From NCBI GenBank assembly GCA_021776415.1, contig JAJFFY010000046.1:112536-176535 (forward strand): a stretch of 64,000 bases of DNA, written 5' to 3'. This DNA is from Hyphococcus sp. GTDB lineage: Bacteria > Pseudomonadota > Alphaproteobacteria > Caulobacterales > Parvularculaceae. The first letter of the stretch is position 1. Each line of letters starts with the position of its first letter. The notes below the pieces were generated by a model. The model did no database searches. It worked only from the letters and a program-made list of their open reading frames with translations, and was not told the DNA's origin. Shown piece after piece: positions 38,623 to 47,162 of this stretch. The translations under genes were made by a program, and so were the position numbers.

Positions 38623-40251
38623 TTAGCCGAGATTGGCAGCGCGGCGAAGGCCTTTCATATCGCGAATGATTTCTCGCGCCGCGTTGTGTCCGGGGGCGCC
38701 GGTAACGCCGCCGCCGGGGTGGGTTCCTGAGCCGCATATATAGAGGTCTTTGATCGGTGTGCGGTAATCGGCATGGCCGAGCGCCGGGCGGGCGGAGAAC
38801 ATCTGGTCGAGGGACAGGCGGCCGTGGAAGATATCGCCGCCGGTAAGGCCAAAGACCCGCTCCAGATCGAGCGGCGTCAGCACCTGCCGGCCGAGCACGG
38901 ATTGCTTAAAATTAGGCGCATACTGATTAACTGTCTCGACGATGTGATCGGCGACTTCTTCGCGAACGTCGTCCCAGCTGCGCCCTTGGTTCAGCTCCGG
39001 CGAGAATTGCTGGCAGAACAGGCTCGCCACATGGCCGCCTTCGGGGGCCAGCGTCGGGTCCATGGTCGAGGGGATCAACATCTCCACCACTGGCGCGCGC
39101 GACCAGCCGAAATTTCTCGCATCGAGATAGGCGCGGTCGAGATAGTCGAGATTGGGGCCGATGATGATGCCGGCGCGGTGATGGTCGGCGGCGCCCTTGC
39201 CAGGCAGGCAGGTGAAATCCGGCAGCTCCGACAGCGCGACATTCATGCGCAACACGCCGGAGCCGCAGGCGAAATTTTCCATCCGGGAACGGAACGGCGC
39301 CTCCAGATCCGCCGCATCGGTGAGCTTGGTAAATAACAGCTTCGGATCGACATTGGCGACGACGGCGCGGGCGTAAATCATCTCGCCGCTCTCCAGCTCG
39401 ACGCCGGCGGCGCGGCCGTCGGATACCAGAACGCGTTTGACCGGCGCGTCGGTGGTGATTTGAACGCCGCGGCTCTGCGCCACCTTTGCCATCGCTTGGG
39501 TGATCGCGCCCATGCCGCCAATCGGATGGCCCCAATAGCCGCTCTTGCCGTTGAGATCGCCAAACACATGATGCAGCAACACATAAGCGGAGCCGGGCGA
39601 ATGCGGTGAGGCGAAATTGCCGACGATGCCATCAAACGCGAAGGCGCCGAGAATGGTTGGGTGTTCAAACCACGGGGCCAAAAACTCCGCCGCCGATTTG
39701 GTGAACAGATCGAGCAATAGCTGCTGGTCGGCGAGCGACAATTTGCGGAACTTGTTGCCGGTGCGGATCGCCCGCCAGATATCGCGCAGGCCGCCGCCGG
39801 CGTTGGGCGGGGTTTGGAGAACCAGACTGCGCACTACCTCGGCGGCGCGCTCAATGGTCTCATAATAGCCGGGAAGGGCGGCGGCATCGTGTTTGGAATA
39901 GCGCGCAAATTCTCTTTGGGTCTCGGCCATGTCGTAGGAAAGTTTGAGATACTCACCGGGGCTTTGTCCGAGCGGCCAGAAGTTCGGCATCGAGCGCTCA
40001 ACCAGTTCAAGGCCGTTATTATAAAGATCGAGATCGGCGATGACTTTCGGGTTGAGGAGGCTAACGGTGTAGCTGGCGACGGAGTTCTTAAAGCCGGGAT
40101 GAAACTCCTCGGTCACCGCCGCGCCGCCGACAATTCCGCGCCGCTCAACCATGCGGACCGTCAGCCCGGCCTCGGCGAGATAAGCCGCACAGACAAGGCC
40201 GTTATGGCCGGCGCCAATGATGAGAATGTCGGTGGGGGAGGCGTCGCTCAT
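38623..40251 (-). CDS. FAD-dependent oxidoreductase, phytoene desaturase-like (CrtI superfamily)
   Basis: From the ATG at 40251 the enzyme has 542 residues. The FAD-binding Rossmann motif is IIGAGHNGLVCAAYLAEAG (about 10-28), followed by the GGAAVTEEF loop. The C-terminal flavin motif is YICGSGTHPGGGVTGAPGHN (about 505-524). This matches the PYROXD2/phytoene-desaturase-like group widespread in Proteobacteria, whose substrate is usually unknown; no carotenoid genes are nearby, so a role in carotenoid synthesis is not supported. A longer start (40401) would add 50 Arg-rich, non-conserved residues. Confidence 0.88.
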   Translation of the reverse strand: MSDASPTDILIIGAGHNGLVCAAYLAEAGLTVRMVERRGIVGGAAVTEEFHPGFKNSVASYTVSLLNPKVIADLDLYNNGLELVERSMPNFWPLGQSPGEYLKLSYDMAETQREFARYSKHDAAALPGYYETIERAAEVVRSLVLQTPPNAGGGLRDIWRAIRTGNKFRKLSLADQQLLLDLFTKSAAEFLAPWFEHPTILGAFAFDGIVGNFASPHSPGSAYVLLHHVFGDLNGKSGYWGHPIGGMGAITQAMAKVAQSRGVQITTDAPVKRVLVSDGRAAGVELESGEMIYARAVVANVDPKLLFTKLTDAADLEAPFRSRMENFACGSGVLRMNVALSELPDFTCLPGKGAADHHRAGIIIGPNLDYLDRAYLDARNFGWSRAPVVEMLIPSTMDPTLAPEGGHVASLFCQQFSPELNQGRSWDDVREEVADHIVETVNQYAPNFKQSVLGRQVLTPLDLERVFGLTGGDIFHGRLSLDQMFSARPALGHADYRTPIKDLYICGSGTHPGGGVTGAPGHNAAREIIRDMKGLRRAANLG

Positions 40252-40458
40252 GTCAGTTTTCTCAGCTAGTCGCGCGGCGGTGAGGGCTCGCCACAATAAG
40301 ATAAGTCCGCCCCGGCGGTTTACCCGCCTCGCGAGCCGGACACAACGGCGCCAGACACAGGGGGCGCCAGACAGAGAGGGGGCAGGCAGGAACGCCAGCA
40401 AAGACTTCTATGGCGGTGATTGGCATTGACGCGCAATCGGCGCCCGCGCGATAAGGCG

Positions 40459-41226
40459 ATGATGATGAAACCGGATGCAACCGACCGCGAGATTGAACAT
40501 GGCCACGCGCCGCAAGCGATTGCCGAGCGGCTCGAAAAGGGCCCGCAGGCAAGCTATGTCCGCGACTGGGTGTTTGGCGGCATAGACGGCGCGGTTACGA
40601 CTTTCGCGATTGTCGCGGGCGTCGCCGGGGCGCAGCTGTCAACGCCGATCATCCTCATTCTCGGCGCGGCGAACTTGCTGGCCGACGGGTTTTCCATGGC
40701 CGCCGGCAATTATTCCGGCGTGAAGGCCGAAAAGGACGACTATGAGCGCCTGCGGCAGATGGAGATCCGCCATATTGCGGTGACGCCGGAAGGCGAGCGC
40801 GAAGAGGTGCGGCAGATTTTTGCGGCCAAAGGCTTTGCAGGCGACGACCTCGACCGCGCCGTGGAGATTATCACCGCCAGCCAGGAGCGCTGGGTGCGGG
40901 TGATGCTGGAGGAAGAACACGGCGCGCCAAAGGTCGACCGCTCAGCGGTCAGGGCGGGGCTGGTCACCTTTGCGGCGTTTTTTGTTTGCGGCGCGGTGCC
41001 GCTGCTGCCGTTTTTGTTCGACACTCATCTGGCGGTCGGTGACAACGCGCTGATGGCTGCGACGGTAATGACCGGCGCAACATTTTTCGGGATCGGCGCG
41101 CTAAAGGCAAAATGGTCGACCGCGCAGTGGTGGCTGTCGGGGCTCGAGACCTTCACCATCGGCATGATCGCCGCCGGCGTCGCCTATGGCGTCGGGGCGT
41201 TGCTTCGAGGCTTGGTTGGGGCGTAG
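40459..41226 (+). CDS. VIT1/CCC1-family Fe2+/Mn2+ transporter
   Basis: The protein has 255 residues from ATG 40459 (two further ATGs at 40462 and 40465; AAGG at 40453-40456). The first helices carry RDWVFGGIDGAVTTFAIVAG and ILGAANLLADGFSMAAGNYS, the core of the VIT family. A metal-binding helical cytoplasmic insert follows (about 85-150: EREEVRQIFAAKGFAGDDL, with many Glu). Three more helices end in GMIAAGVAYGVGALL. It exports iron or manganese from the cytoplasm. The stop is 22 bp before the aldehyde dehydrogenase ATG, but a functional link is not clear. Confidence 0.88.
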   Translation: MMMKPDATDREIEHGHAPQAIAERLEKGPQASYVRDWVFGGIDGAVTTFAIVAGVAGAQLSTPIILILGAANLLADGFSMAAGNYSGVKAEKDDYERLRQMEIRHIAVTPEGEREEVRQIFAAKGFAGDDLDRAVEIITASQERWVRVMLEEEHGAPKVDRSAVRAGLVTFAAFFVCGAVPLLPFLFDTHLAVGDNALMAATVMTGATFFGIGALKAKWSTAQWWLSGLETFTIGMIAAGVAYGVGALLRGLVGA

Positions 41227-41248
41227 GGCTTTGGATAAGGAAACATCG

Positions 41249-42736
41249 ATGAACATTACCGACCTCATGTCGCGCCTCGGCGTAAACGAAAGCGCCTATA
41301 CCAAAGGCGCGCTCATCGTTGAAACGCCGATTGACGGCTCGGAAATTGGCCGCGTTGCTATTGATGACGCCGCGTCGATTGATGCGAAAATCACTGCGGC
41401 GCAAGCCGCGTTCTTAAAGTGGCGCGCGGTTCCGGCGCCGCGCCGGGGCGAGTTGGTGCGGCTGCTTGGCGAAGAGCTTCGTGCGCATAAGGACGACCTC
41501 GGGCGGCTGGTGACGATTGAATGTGGCAAGATCCTTTCTGAAGGCCTTGGCGAAGTGCAGGAGATGATCGATATTTGCGACTTCGCGGTCGGTCTGTCGC
41601 GCCAGCTTTATGGTCTGACCATCGCCTCGGAGCGCCCCGGACACCATATGCGCGAGACCTGGCACCCGCTGGGTGTCGTTGGCATCATCTCGGCGTTTAA
41701 TTTCCCCGTAGCGGTGTGGTCATGGAACGCGGCGTTGGCGCTGGTCTGCGGCAATTCATGCGTGTGGAAACCGTCGGAGAAGACGCCGCTGACGGCGCTG
41801 GCGGTGCAGGCGCTTTATGACCGTGCGGCGGCAAAGTTCGGCGATGCGCCCGAGGGCCTGTCGCAAATAATGATTGGCGCACGCGAGGCTGGCGAACAGC
41901 TGGTCGATGACCGGCGCGTCGCGCTCATCTCTGCGACCGGCTCCACGCGCATGGGCGCCGGCGTTGGCCCACGCGCGGCATCGCGTTTTGCGCGCTCGCT
42001 ATTGGAGCTTGGCGGCAACAACGCGGCTATTGTTGCGCCCTCGGCTGATGTTGAGCTCTCCGTGCGGGCAATCTGTTTTTCCGCCGCCGGCACCGCCGGG
42101 CAGCGCTGCACGTCGCTGCGGCGCTTGTTCGTACACGAAGATATTTACGACAGCCTCGTGCCGCGCCTTAAAAAAGCTTATGCGAGCTTGCCGGTCGGTG
42201 ATCCTCTGGATGAGGGCAGTCTGGTTGGGCCGCTGATCGATCACGCAGCGTTCGATCAGATGCATTATGCGCTCGATCGGGCCAAGGCGCAGGGCGGGGC
42301 GATTACCGGCGGCGAGCGGGTTGGTGACAAGGGTCTTTATGCCCGCCCGGCGATTGCCGAACTGGCGGCGCATGAGGGAATTGTCTGCGAGGAGACCTTC
42401 GCGCCGATCCTCTATGTGATGCGCTACCGCGATCTCGATGAGGCCATCGCCATGCAAAACAGCGTCGTGCAGGGCTTGTCGTCATGCATCTTCACGCGCG
42501 ATCTTCTGGAGGCGGAGCGTTTTCTCTCTGCTACAGGGTCTGATTGCGGCATCGCCAATGTCAATATTGGGCCGTCGGGCGCAGAGATCGGCGGCGCTTT
42601 TGGCGGCGAGAAAGAAACCGGCGGCGGGCGCGAGAGCGGCTCCGACGCCTGGAAGGCCTATATGCGCCGCCAGACCCAGACGGTGAATTACTCGCCCGAC
42701 CTGCCGCTCGCCCAGGGCGTTAAGTTTGATGTTTGA
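41249..42736 (+). CDS. amaB: ALDH7-family aldehyde dehydrogenase (L-aminoadipate-semialdehyde / piperideine-6-carboxylate dehydrogenase)
   Basis: The 495-residue enzyme oxidises an amino-aldehyde with NAD+. The catalytic Cys287 is in GTAGQRCTSLRR, the general base Glu in LLELGGNNAA, and NAD contacts in ISAFNFPVAVWSWN and ATGSTRMG. The C-terminal block NVNIGPSGAEIGGAFGGEKE and TGGGRESGSDAWKAYMRR is diagnostic for ALDH7 (antiquitin/AmaB), which makes alpha-aminoadipate in lysine breakdown. The ATG at 41249 follows AAGGAA by 6 nt. The next gene is a GabT-like transaminase, supporting a lysine or omega-amino-acid pathway. The stop lies inside a 20-bp tandem duplication. Confidence 0.88.
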   Translation: MNITDLMSRLGVNESAYTKGALIVETPIDGSEIGRVAIDDAASIDAKITAAQAAFLKWRAVPAPRRGELVRLLGEELRAHKDDLGRLVTIECGKILSEGLGEVQEMIDICDFAVGLSRQLYGLTIASERPGHHMRETWHPLGVVGIISAFNFPVAVWSWNAALALVCGNSCVWKPSEKTPLTALAVQALYDRAAAKFGDAPEGLSQIMIGAREAGEQLVDDRRVALISATGSTRMGAGVGPRAASRFARSLLELGGNNAAIVAPSADVELSVRAICFSAAGTAGQRCTSLRRLFVHEDIYDSLVPRLKKAYASLPVGDPLDEGSLVGPLIDHAAFDQMHYALDRAKAQGGAITGGERVGDKGLYARPAIAELAAHEGIVCEETFAPILYVMRYRDLDEAIAMQNSVVQGLSSCIFTRDLLEAERFLSATGSDCGIANVNIGPSGAEIGGAFGGEKETGGGRESGSDAWKAYMRRQTQTVNYSPDLPLAQGVKFDV

Positions 42737-42760
42737 AAAATAAGTTTGATGTTTGAAAAA
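42721..42760. repeat. 20-bp tandem duplication across the ALDH stop codon
   Basis: Two identical 20-bp units (TAAGTTTGATGTTTGAAAAA) stand head to tail at 42721-42740 and 42741-42760. The first unit includes the last codons and stop of the ALDH gene; the second is untranslated. This looks like a recent slippage event that left the protein intact. Confidence 0.95.
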
Positions 42761-42839
42761 CTCGGCCGCCGCCCCTTCCCTTTAAATTTTAACGTGCTAG
42801 AGCGGCCTTCTTTGAGCGCCTAACCTGGGAAGCACCGCC

Positions 42840-44150
42840 ATGGATCACGGAAAAAATGAGTTCGCCTCGAATGAAAGCCTGAAGGCGCGCCGGGACGAGG
42901 CTTGCCCGGTGGGGCTGCCGTCGAAATCGGGGATTTACGCCGCGCGCGCGCAAGGCGCGGAGCTGTGGGACGTTGAGGGCAAGCGCTATATCGATTTCAT
43001 CGGCGGGATCGGGGTTTTGAATGTCGGCCACGCCCACCCGAAAGTTGTCGCCGCAATCAAAGAGCAGGCCGAAGCGTTCGTTCATACCTGCTTCGGCATT
43101 GCCCAATATGAAGGCTATGTTGAGGTTTGCGAAACCCTGAACCGCCTGACGCCGGGCAAGACGCCGAAAAAAACCGCGCTGTTTAACGCCGGCGCCGAGG
43201 CGGTTGAAAACGCGGTCAAGTTTTCCCGCCAGATCACCGGGCGGTCGGGGATCATTGCGTTTGCCGGCGCCTTCCATGGCCGCACGCTGTTGGCGACGAC
43301 GCTTACCGGCAAGTCCACGCCCTATAAGGTTGGCTTCGGGCCATATGTTCCCGCGATCTTCCATGCGCCGTATCCGGATGAATATCATGGTGTCTCAGTC
43401 GCCGAGGCGATCGCCGGCATTGACCATATCTTTAAAACCATGATCCGCCCGGAAGAGGTCGCGGCGATGATCGTCGAGCCGGTGCAGGGCGAGGGCGGGT
43501 TTAACCCCGCGCCGAAGGAATTCCTTCAAGCCTTGCGCGCGAAATGCGACGAGCACGGCATTTTACTGATCGCCGACGAAATCCAGTCAGGCATGGGCCG
43601 GACGGGCAAGTATTTTGCGTTTGAAAAAGCCGGCGTCGAGCCCGACTTTGTCTGTATCGCAAAATCGATTGCCGCGGGCCTGCCGCTGTCGGCGCTAACC
43701 GGCAAGGCTGAGCTGATGGACAAAGTCGTGCCGGGCTCCATGGGCTCGACCTATGGCGGCAACCCGGTCGCCTGCGCCGCGGCGCTTGCGGTGTTTAAAA
43801 TCTTCGAAGAAGAGGGCCTGCTGGCGCGCGCCGAGGAAATTGGCGCCCGGACAGAAGCGCGCTGGCGCGAGCTTCAAGGCGGCGTCGCCAAGGGTGTCAT
43901 CGGCGACATTCGCCGCGTCGGCGGCATGTGCGCGCTGGAGTTCGTCAAAGACGGCGATGCGTCAAAACCCAATGGCGAGATCGCCGGAAAGATCCTGCTA
44001 GAAGCGCGGGCACGCGGCCTGATCATGACCACGGCCGGCGCCTATGCGCAGTGCTTGCGCTCGCTCGTGCCGCTGGTGATCTCCGATGAGATGCTCGACG
44101 AAGGCCTCGACATTTTCGCCGAAGCGACCGAGGCGGCGCTTAAAAGTTAG
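42840..44150 (+). CDS. gabT: GabT-like class III aminotransferase (4-aminobutyrate / 5-aminovalerate type)
   Basis: The 436-residue PLP enzyme moves the omega-amino group of a diamine or omega-amino acid to 2-oxoglutarate. The PLP lysine is Lys275 in CIAKSIAAGLPLSA, the PLP phosphate site is FNAGAEAVENAVKFSR, the PLP Asp is in LLIADEIQSGMGRTG and the substrate Glu in VEPVQGEGGF. All are typical of GabT. Beside ALDH7 the natural substrate could be GABA, 5-aminovalerate or lysine, and sequence by eye cannot separate these. The last 4 bp overlap the 3' end of the convergent aminotransferase gene. Confidence 0.88.
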   Translation: MDHGKNEFASNESLKARRDEACPVGLPSKSGIYAARAQGAELWDVEGKRYIDFIGGIGVLNVGHAHPKVVAAIKEQAEAFVHTCFGIAQYEGYVEVCETLNRLTPGKTPKKTALFNAGAEAVENAVKFSRQITGRSGIIAFAGAFHGRTLLATTLTGKSTPYKVGFGPYVPAIFHAPYPDEYHGVSVAEAIAGIDHIFKTMIRPEEVAAMIVEPVQGEGGFNPAPKEFLQALRAKCDEHGILLIADEIQSGMGRTGKYFAFEKAGVEPDFVCIAKSIAAGLPLSALTGKAELMDKVVPGSMGSTYGGNPVACAAALAVFKIFEEEGLLARAEEIGARTEARWRELQGGVAKGVIGDIRRVGGMCALEFVKDGDASKPNGEIAGKILLEARARGLIMTTAGAYAQCLRSLVPLVISDEMLDEGLDIFAEATEAALKS

Positions 44151-45439
44151 GCTAGCGCCCTTAGCGCTGGCGCCAGGCGCGCCATGTCATCGGGTGTGTT
44201 GTAGAGCGCAGGCGTGACCCGGATGCAATCGCCAGCCGCCGGGCCAGTGCGCCGGACGGTGAACAGCCCGTGTTTTTCCGCCAGCGCGCGCATGATCGCG
44301 TTGTTATCTTCTGTCGTCATGCGGTTCCTGTATCGGAAAGATGTCATCGCCGCGACCATTGCCGGATCATCCGGCGTTAGGATCTGGATATCCCGGTTAG
44401 TGCGCGCCTCGCCAACCCAGAGGTTGCGCAGGTAACGCAACCGCGCTTCTTTTGCGTCAATCCCGATCGCCTCATGGAAATCGAGCGCGTCCGGTATTGT
44501 TAAATGCGCCGCGAAGTTGAGCGTTCCCGTATGCGCCCGGGCGCGGATATCATCCTCGTCGCCGGGCTCGTTCATGAAGCGGTCGATATCGGCAATGCGG
44601 GGCTTTTTAATATAGACGAGGCCGCAGCCGATCGGCGCGCCGATCCACTTATGCAGATTGAAGCCGACAAAATCGACGTCGAGCGCTGACAGATCAAAGT
44701 CAATCTGGCCGATGGCGTGGGCGCTATCGACAATGACATCGATATCATGCGATTTCGCCAGCGCCGTAATCTCGCGCACTGGATGAATGAGCCCGGTGAG
44801 ATTATTCACATGGGTGACCAGCGCCATCTTTATGTTTGGGTGGGCCTCAAAAGCGCGCGCATAAGCGTCTATGACATTGTCCCGGTGTGCTGGTTCCGGC
44901 AGATCAATCTTGATGACTTCTACGCCGCGCCGGTCAGCAAGCCACTGCATTGCCGATTTCATGGCGGAATAATCAAGATCTGCATAAAGAACGGCGTCGC
45001 CGGGTTTGAGCTTGTTGTAACCGCCGATCAAAATTTGCAGCGCTTCGCTGGCGCCGCGGGTGAGCAGGAGCTCGTCCGGTGCGACGCCTAAAAATCTGGC
45101 GAGGCGGGCGTATATTTTTTCGATGTCCTGGATATAGGCGCCGCGCGCGTAATAAGTATTCTCGCGATTAACCTTATCCGTATGCGCCCGATAGGCGCTC
45201 ATCACCGGCGCAGCCATAATGCCCCAATAGCCATTCTCAATGTTATGGATGGCTGGCGTGACGGAATATTGTGCAGCGATTTTGGCCCAGTAAGCCTCGT
45301 TGGTTGCCAGTTCCTGGGCGGAAATACCCGGGCGGGCGGGTAATTTGGGCGCGTCGGCGGCGTGGGCGACGCCCGCCAGCCCCGCGCCTGCAGTCAGTGT
45401 CAGGAAAGTTCGGCGGGAAGGGGCGGTGAGAACAGTCAT
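44147..45439 (-). CDS. Tat-exported class V aminotransferase-fold protein
   Basis: The 430-residue protein begins with a Tat signal (SRRTFLTLTAGAGLAGVAHA), so it is exported folded with its cofactor. The PLP fold follows: TRGASEALQILIGGYNKLKP (about 128-147), the PLP Asp in IDVIVDSAHAIGQIDFDLS, and the lysine in VGFNLHKWIGAPIGCGLVYI. The class V/SufS-like family includes isopenicillin-N epimerase-like exported members; the reaction is unknown. It converges on gabT with a 4-bp overlap. A periplasmic PLP enzyme next to a cytoplasmic one acting on amino acids is notable. Confidence 0.85.
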   Translation of the reverse strand: MTVLTAPSRRTFLTLTAGAGLAGVAHAADAPKLPARPGISAQELATNEAYWAKIAAQYSVTPAIHNIENGYWGIMAAPVMSAYRAHTDKVNRENTYYARGAYIQDIEKIYARLARFLGVAPDELLLTRGASEALQILIGGYNKLKPGDAVLYADLDYSAMKSAMQWLADRRGVEVIKIDLPEPAHRDNVIDAYARAFEAHPNIKMALVTHVNNLTGLIHPVREITALAKSHDIDVIVDSAHAIGQIDFDLSALDVDFVGFNLHKWIGAPIGCGLVYIKKPRIADIDRFMNEPGDEDDIRARAHTGTLNFAAHLTIPDALDFHEAIGIDAKEARLRYLRNLWVGEARTNRDIQILTPDDPAMVAAMTSFRYRNRMTTEDNNAIMRALAEKHGLFTVRRTGPAAGDCIRVTPALYNTPDDMARLAPALRALA

Positions 45440-45520
45440 TGGTGCGGCCTCGGTGTTTGCAGCACAAGAGTAGCCGGAAAAAATAGACTTACGATAGCAT
45501 ACAAGTCAACGAAAGAACGG

Positions 45521-46099
45521 CTAGTGAATTTTACGCGAACTTTCCTCTTCATTGTTGTTTGACAACAACAACGCTTCTCCGCCGCGTATCTCCGCAATAC
45601 GGGATTCGCCTTCCTTTATGCTTAGAACCTTCTGTTTAACTAGCCATTCGACCGTTGTAACTTCACGTACCGGGTCATCTTCAAAATTCATACTCCGATA
45701 CCATGCGAGTAGTTCGACCTTTCGGCGCTCTTTGATCGTCTCGATGATCTCATCATGTTGTTTGTCATTGAGGATCCAGATGCTGCCTTCCTCGGTCTCG
45801 ATCACCGAGTACTCGGACCAGGTGAGGCGGTAAAATGCGAGGCATCCAAAGCCAATGAGCAACCAGAAACCCGAGCCCGCAAGCTCGCCCGACCCGATGA
45901 GCGCCAAGCCTATATTGATGAGACCCAACACACACCAAATTAGACCAACATTTCGCAGCCAGTTATTGCGCTCAAAGACAGACCGCGTTGCGGCGGGAAT
46001 GGAACCGTACTCAATGGCGAATTCAACATCTCCGTTATTGTCGCGAACGCGGTGGTGAAGTTCTTTTTCTTCGAAATCGAACCAAGCCTGCGTGGCCAT
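45521..46099 (-). CDS. Two-span membrane protein, unknown
   Basis: This 192-residue protein starts at the ATG 46099. An N-terminal soluble part (AWFDFEEKELHHRVRDNNG) precedes two membrane helices (about 50-95: VGLIWCVLGLINIGLALIG, FWLLIGFGCLAFYRLTW). A charged C-terminal domain follows (IIETIKERRKVELLAWYRSM). I recognise no family. The DNA is more AT-rich than its neighbours and the gene is isolated between korB and the Tat aminotransferase, both on the same strand, so it may be a horizontally gained single gene. Confidence 0.65.
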   Translation of the reverse strand: MATQAWFDFEEKELHHRVRDNNGDVEFAIEYGSIPAATRSVFERNNWLRNVGLIWCVLGLINIGLALIGSGELAGSGFWLLIGFGCLAFYRLTWSEYSVIETEEGSIWILNDKQHDEIIETIKERRKVELLAWYRSMNFEDDPVREVTTVEWLVKQKVLSIKEGESRIAEIRGGEALLLSNNNEEESSRKIH

Positions 46100-46151
46100 T
46101 CTTTTTTGCTGAAATTTCAATGCGCCAAACCTCACCTGAGTAAAGTGGTTA

Positions 46152-47153
46152 CTAGACCTTGTTCCAAACGCTTCCCTTACGCAAAGCATCCGCGACTTTC
46201 CCCGTCCGCTTTCCTTGCGTGGCATGTGTCGCCCAGAAGGCGTCGTCGAAGGACTGTGTTGGCGCGCGATAGATGACGCCGAGCGGCATGGGGTAGGTTT
46301 CTTTTGGCAGGGTGAGAAGCATTTGCGCGAGGATGGCGTTGGTCTCGTCGTGGACCAGAATGTCGCTTTCCGGCGCGCCGCCTTCGCCGACCTCAACGAT
46401 TTCGAGCGCCAGCGTCTGCGGGTTGAGTTTCAGCCCCTTGGTCCCGTCGGCGAACAATAGCGGTTGGCCGTGCTCCACATGAACTTGCGTTTCCTTCGCG
46501 GTTTTTTTACCGACGAAACTTTCAAATACGTCTTTGTTGTAGACGATGCAGTTCTGAAAAATTTCTATAAAGGCGGCGCCGTTAAATTCTTGCGCGGCTT
46601 TGAGCACCGGCGCCAGTTTTTTTGCGTCGGTGTCGATGCCGCGGGCGATGAATTTGGCGCCGGCGCCAAGCGCGAAGGCGCCGGCGGAGAGCGGTGCGTC
46701 TATTGAGCCGGAAGGGCTGGTCGGCGTGCGCGTGCCGAGGCGGGATGTCGGCGAATATTGGCCTTTGGTGAGGCCGTAGATTTCGTTGTTGAACAGCAAG
46801 ATTTGCAAATTCACATTGCGCCGGATGACATGCAGTAGATGATTGCCGCCAATCGACAGCCCGTCGCCATCGCCGGTGACGACCCAGACATCAAGCGCGG
46901 GATTGGCGAGCTTTAAACCGGTCGCAAACGCCGGCGCGCGGCCATGGATAGTGTGGAAGCCATAGGTATTCATGTAATAGGGAAAGCGCGAGGAGCACCC
47001 GATGCCGGAAACGAACACGGTGTTGTCCGGGTCAGCGCCGATATCGGCCATGGTCTTCTGCATGCACTTCAAGATCGCATAATCGCCGCAACCAGGGCAC
47101 CAGCGCACTTCCTGATCGGTCGCGAAATCTTTTGCGGTGAGGGGAGCGTTCAT
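46152..47153 (-). CDS. korB: 2-oxoacid:ferredoxin oxidoreductase, beta subunit
   Basis: The 333-residue TPP-binding subunit has the N-terminal VRWCPGCGDYAILKCM (about 16-31), the TPP-Mg motif VVTGDGDGLSIGGNHLLHVI, and NNEIYGLTKGQYSPTS. With the alpha subunit it decarboxylates 2-oxoglutarate (or another 2-oxoacid) to the CoA ester, passing electrons to ferredoxin. The CPGCG cluster-type cysteines are present. AGGA precedes the ATG. It follows korA by 9 bp. The subunit pair alone, without delta/gamma ferredoxin-like subunits, is the simple two-subunit Kor form known from aerobic and microaerobic bacteria. Confidence 0.92.
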   Translation of the reverse strand: MNAPLTAKDFATDQEVRWCPGCGDYAILKCMQKTMADIGADPDNTVFVSGIGCSSRFPYYMNTYGFHTIHGRAPAFATGLKLANPALDVWVVTGDGDGLSIGGNHLLHVIRRNVNLQILLFNNEIYGLTKGQYSPTSRLGTRTPTSPSGSIDAPLSAGAFALGAGAKFIARGIDTDAKKLAPVLKAAQEFNGAAFIEIFQNCIVYNKDVFESFVGKKTAKETQVHVEHGQPLLFADGTKGLKLNPQTLALEIVEVGEGGAPESDILVHDETNAILAQMLLTLPKETYPMPLGVIYRAPTQSFDDAFWATHATQGKRTGKVADALRKGSVWNKV

Positions 47154-47162
47154 GGTTTTTTC

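Noticed and set aside
38623..40251. Carotenoid biosynthesis gene (crtI) for the phytoene-desaturase-like oxidoreductase.
   Set aside because: No crtB, crtY or crtE neighbours, and the C-terminal flavin motif fits the general PYROXD2-like group, so a carotenoid role was not claimed.
40347..40376. A direct repeat of GGCGCCAGACA with a 16-bp period in the gap upstream of the VIT-family gene.
   Set aside because: Only two short, imperfect GC-rich units; no regulator site or CRISPR-like continuation.
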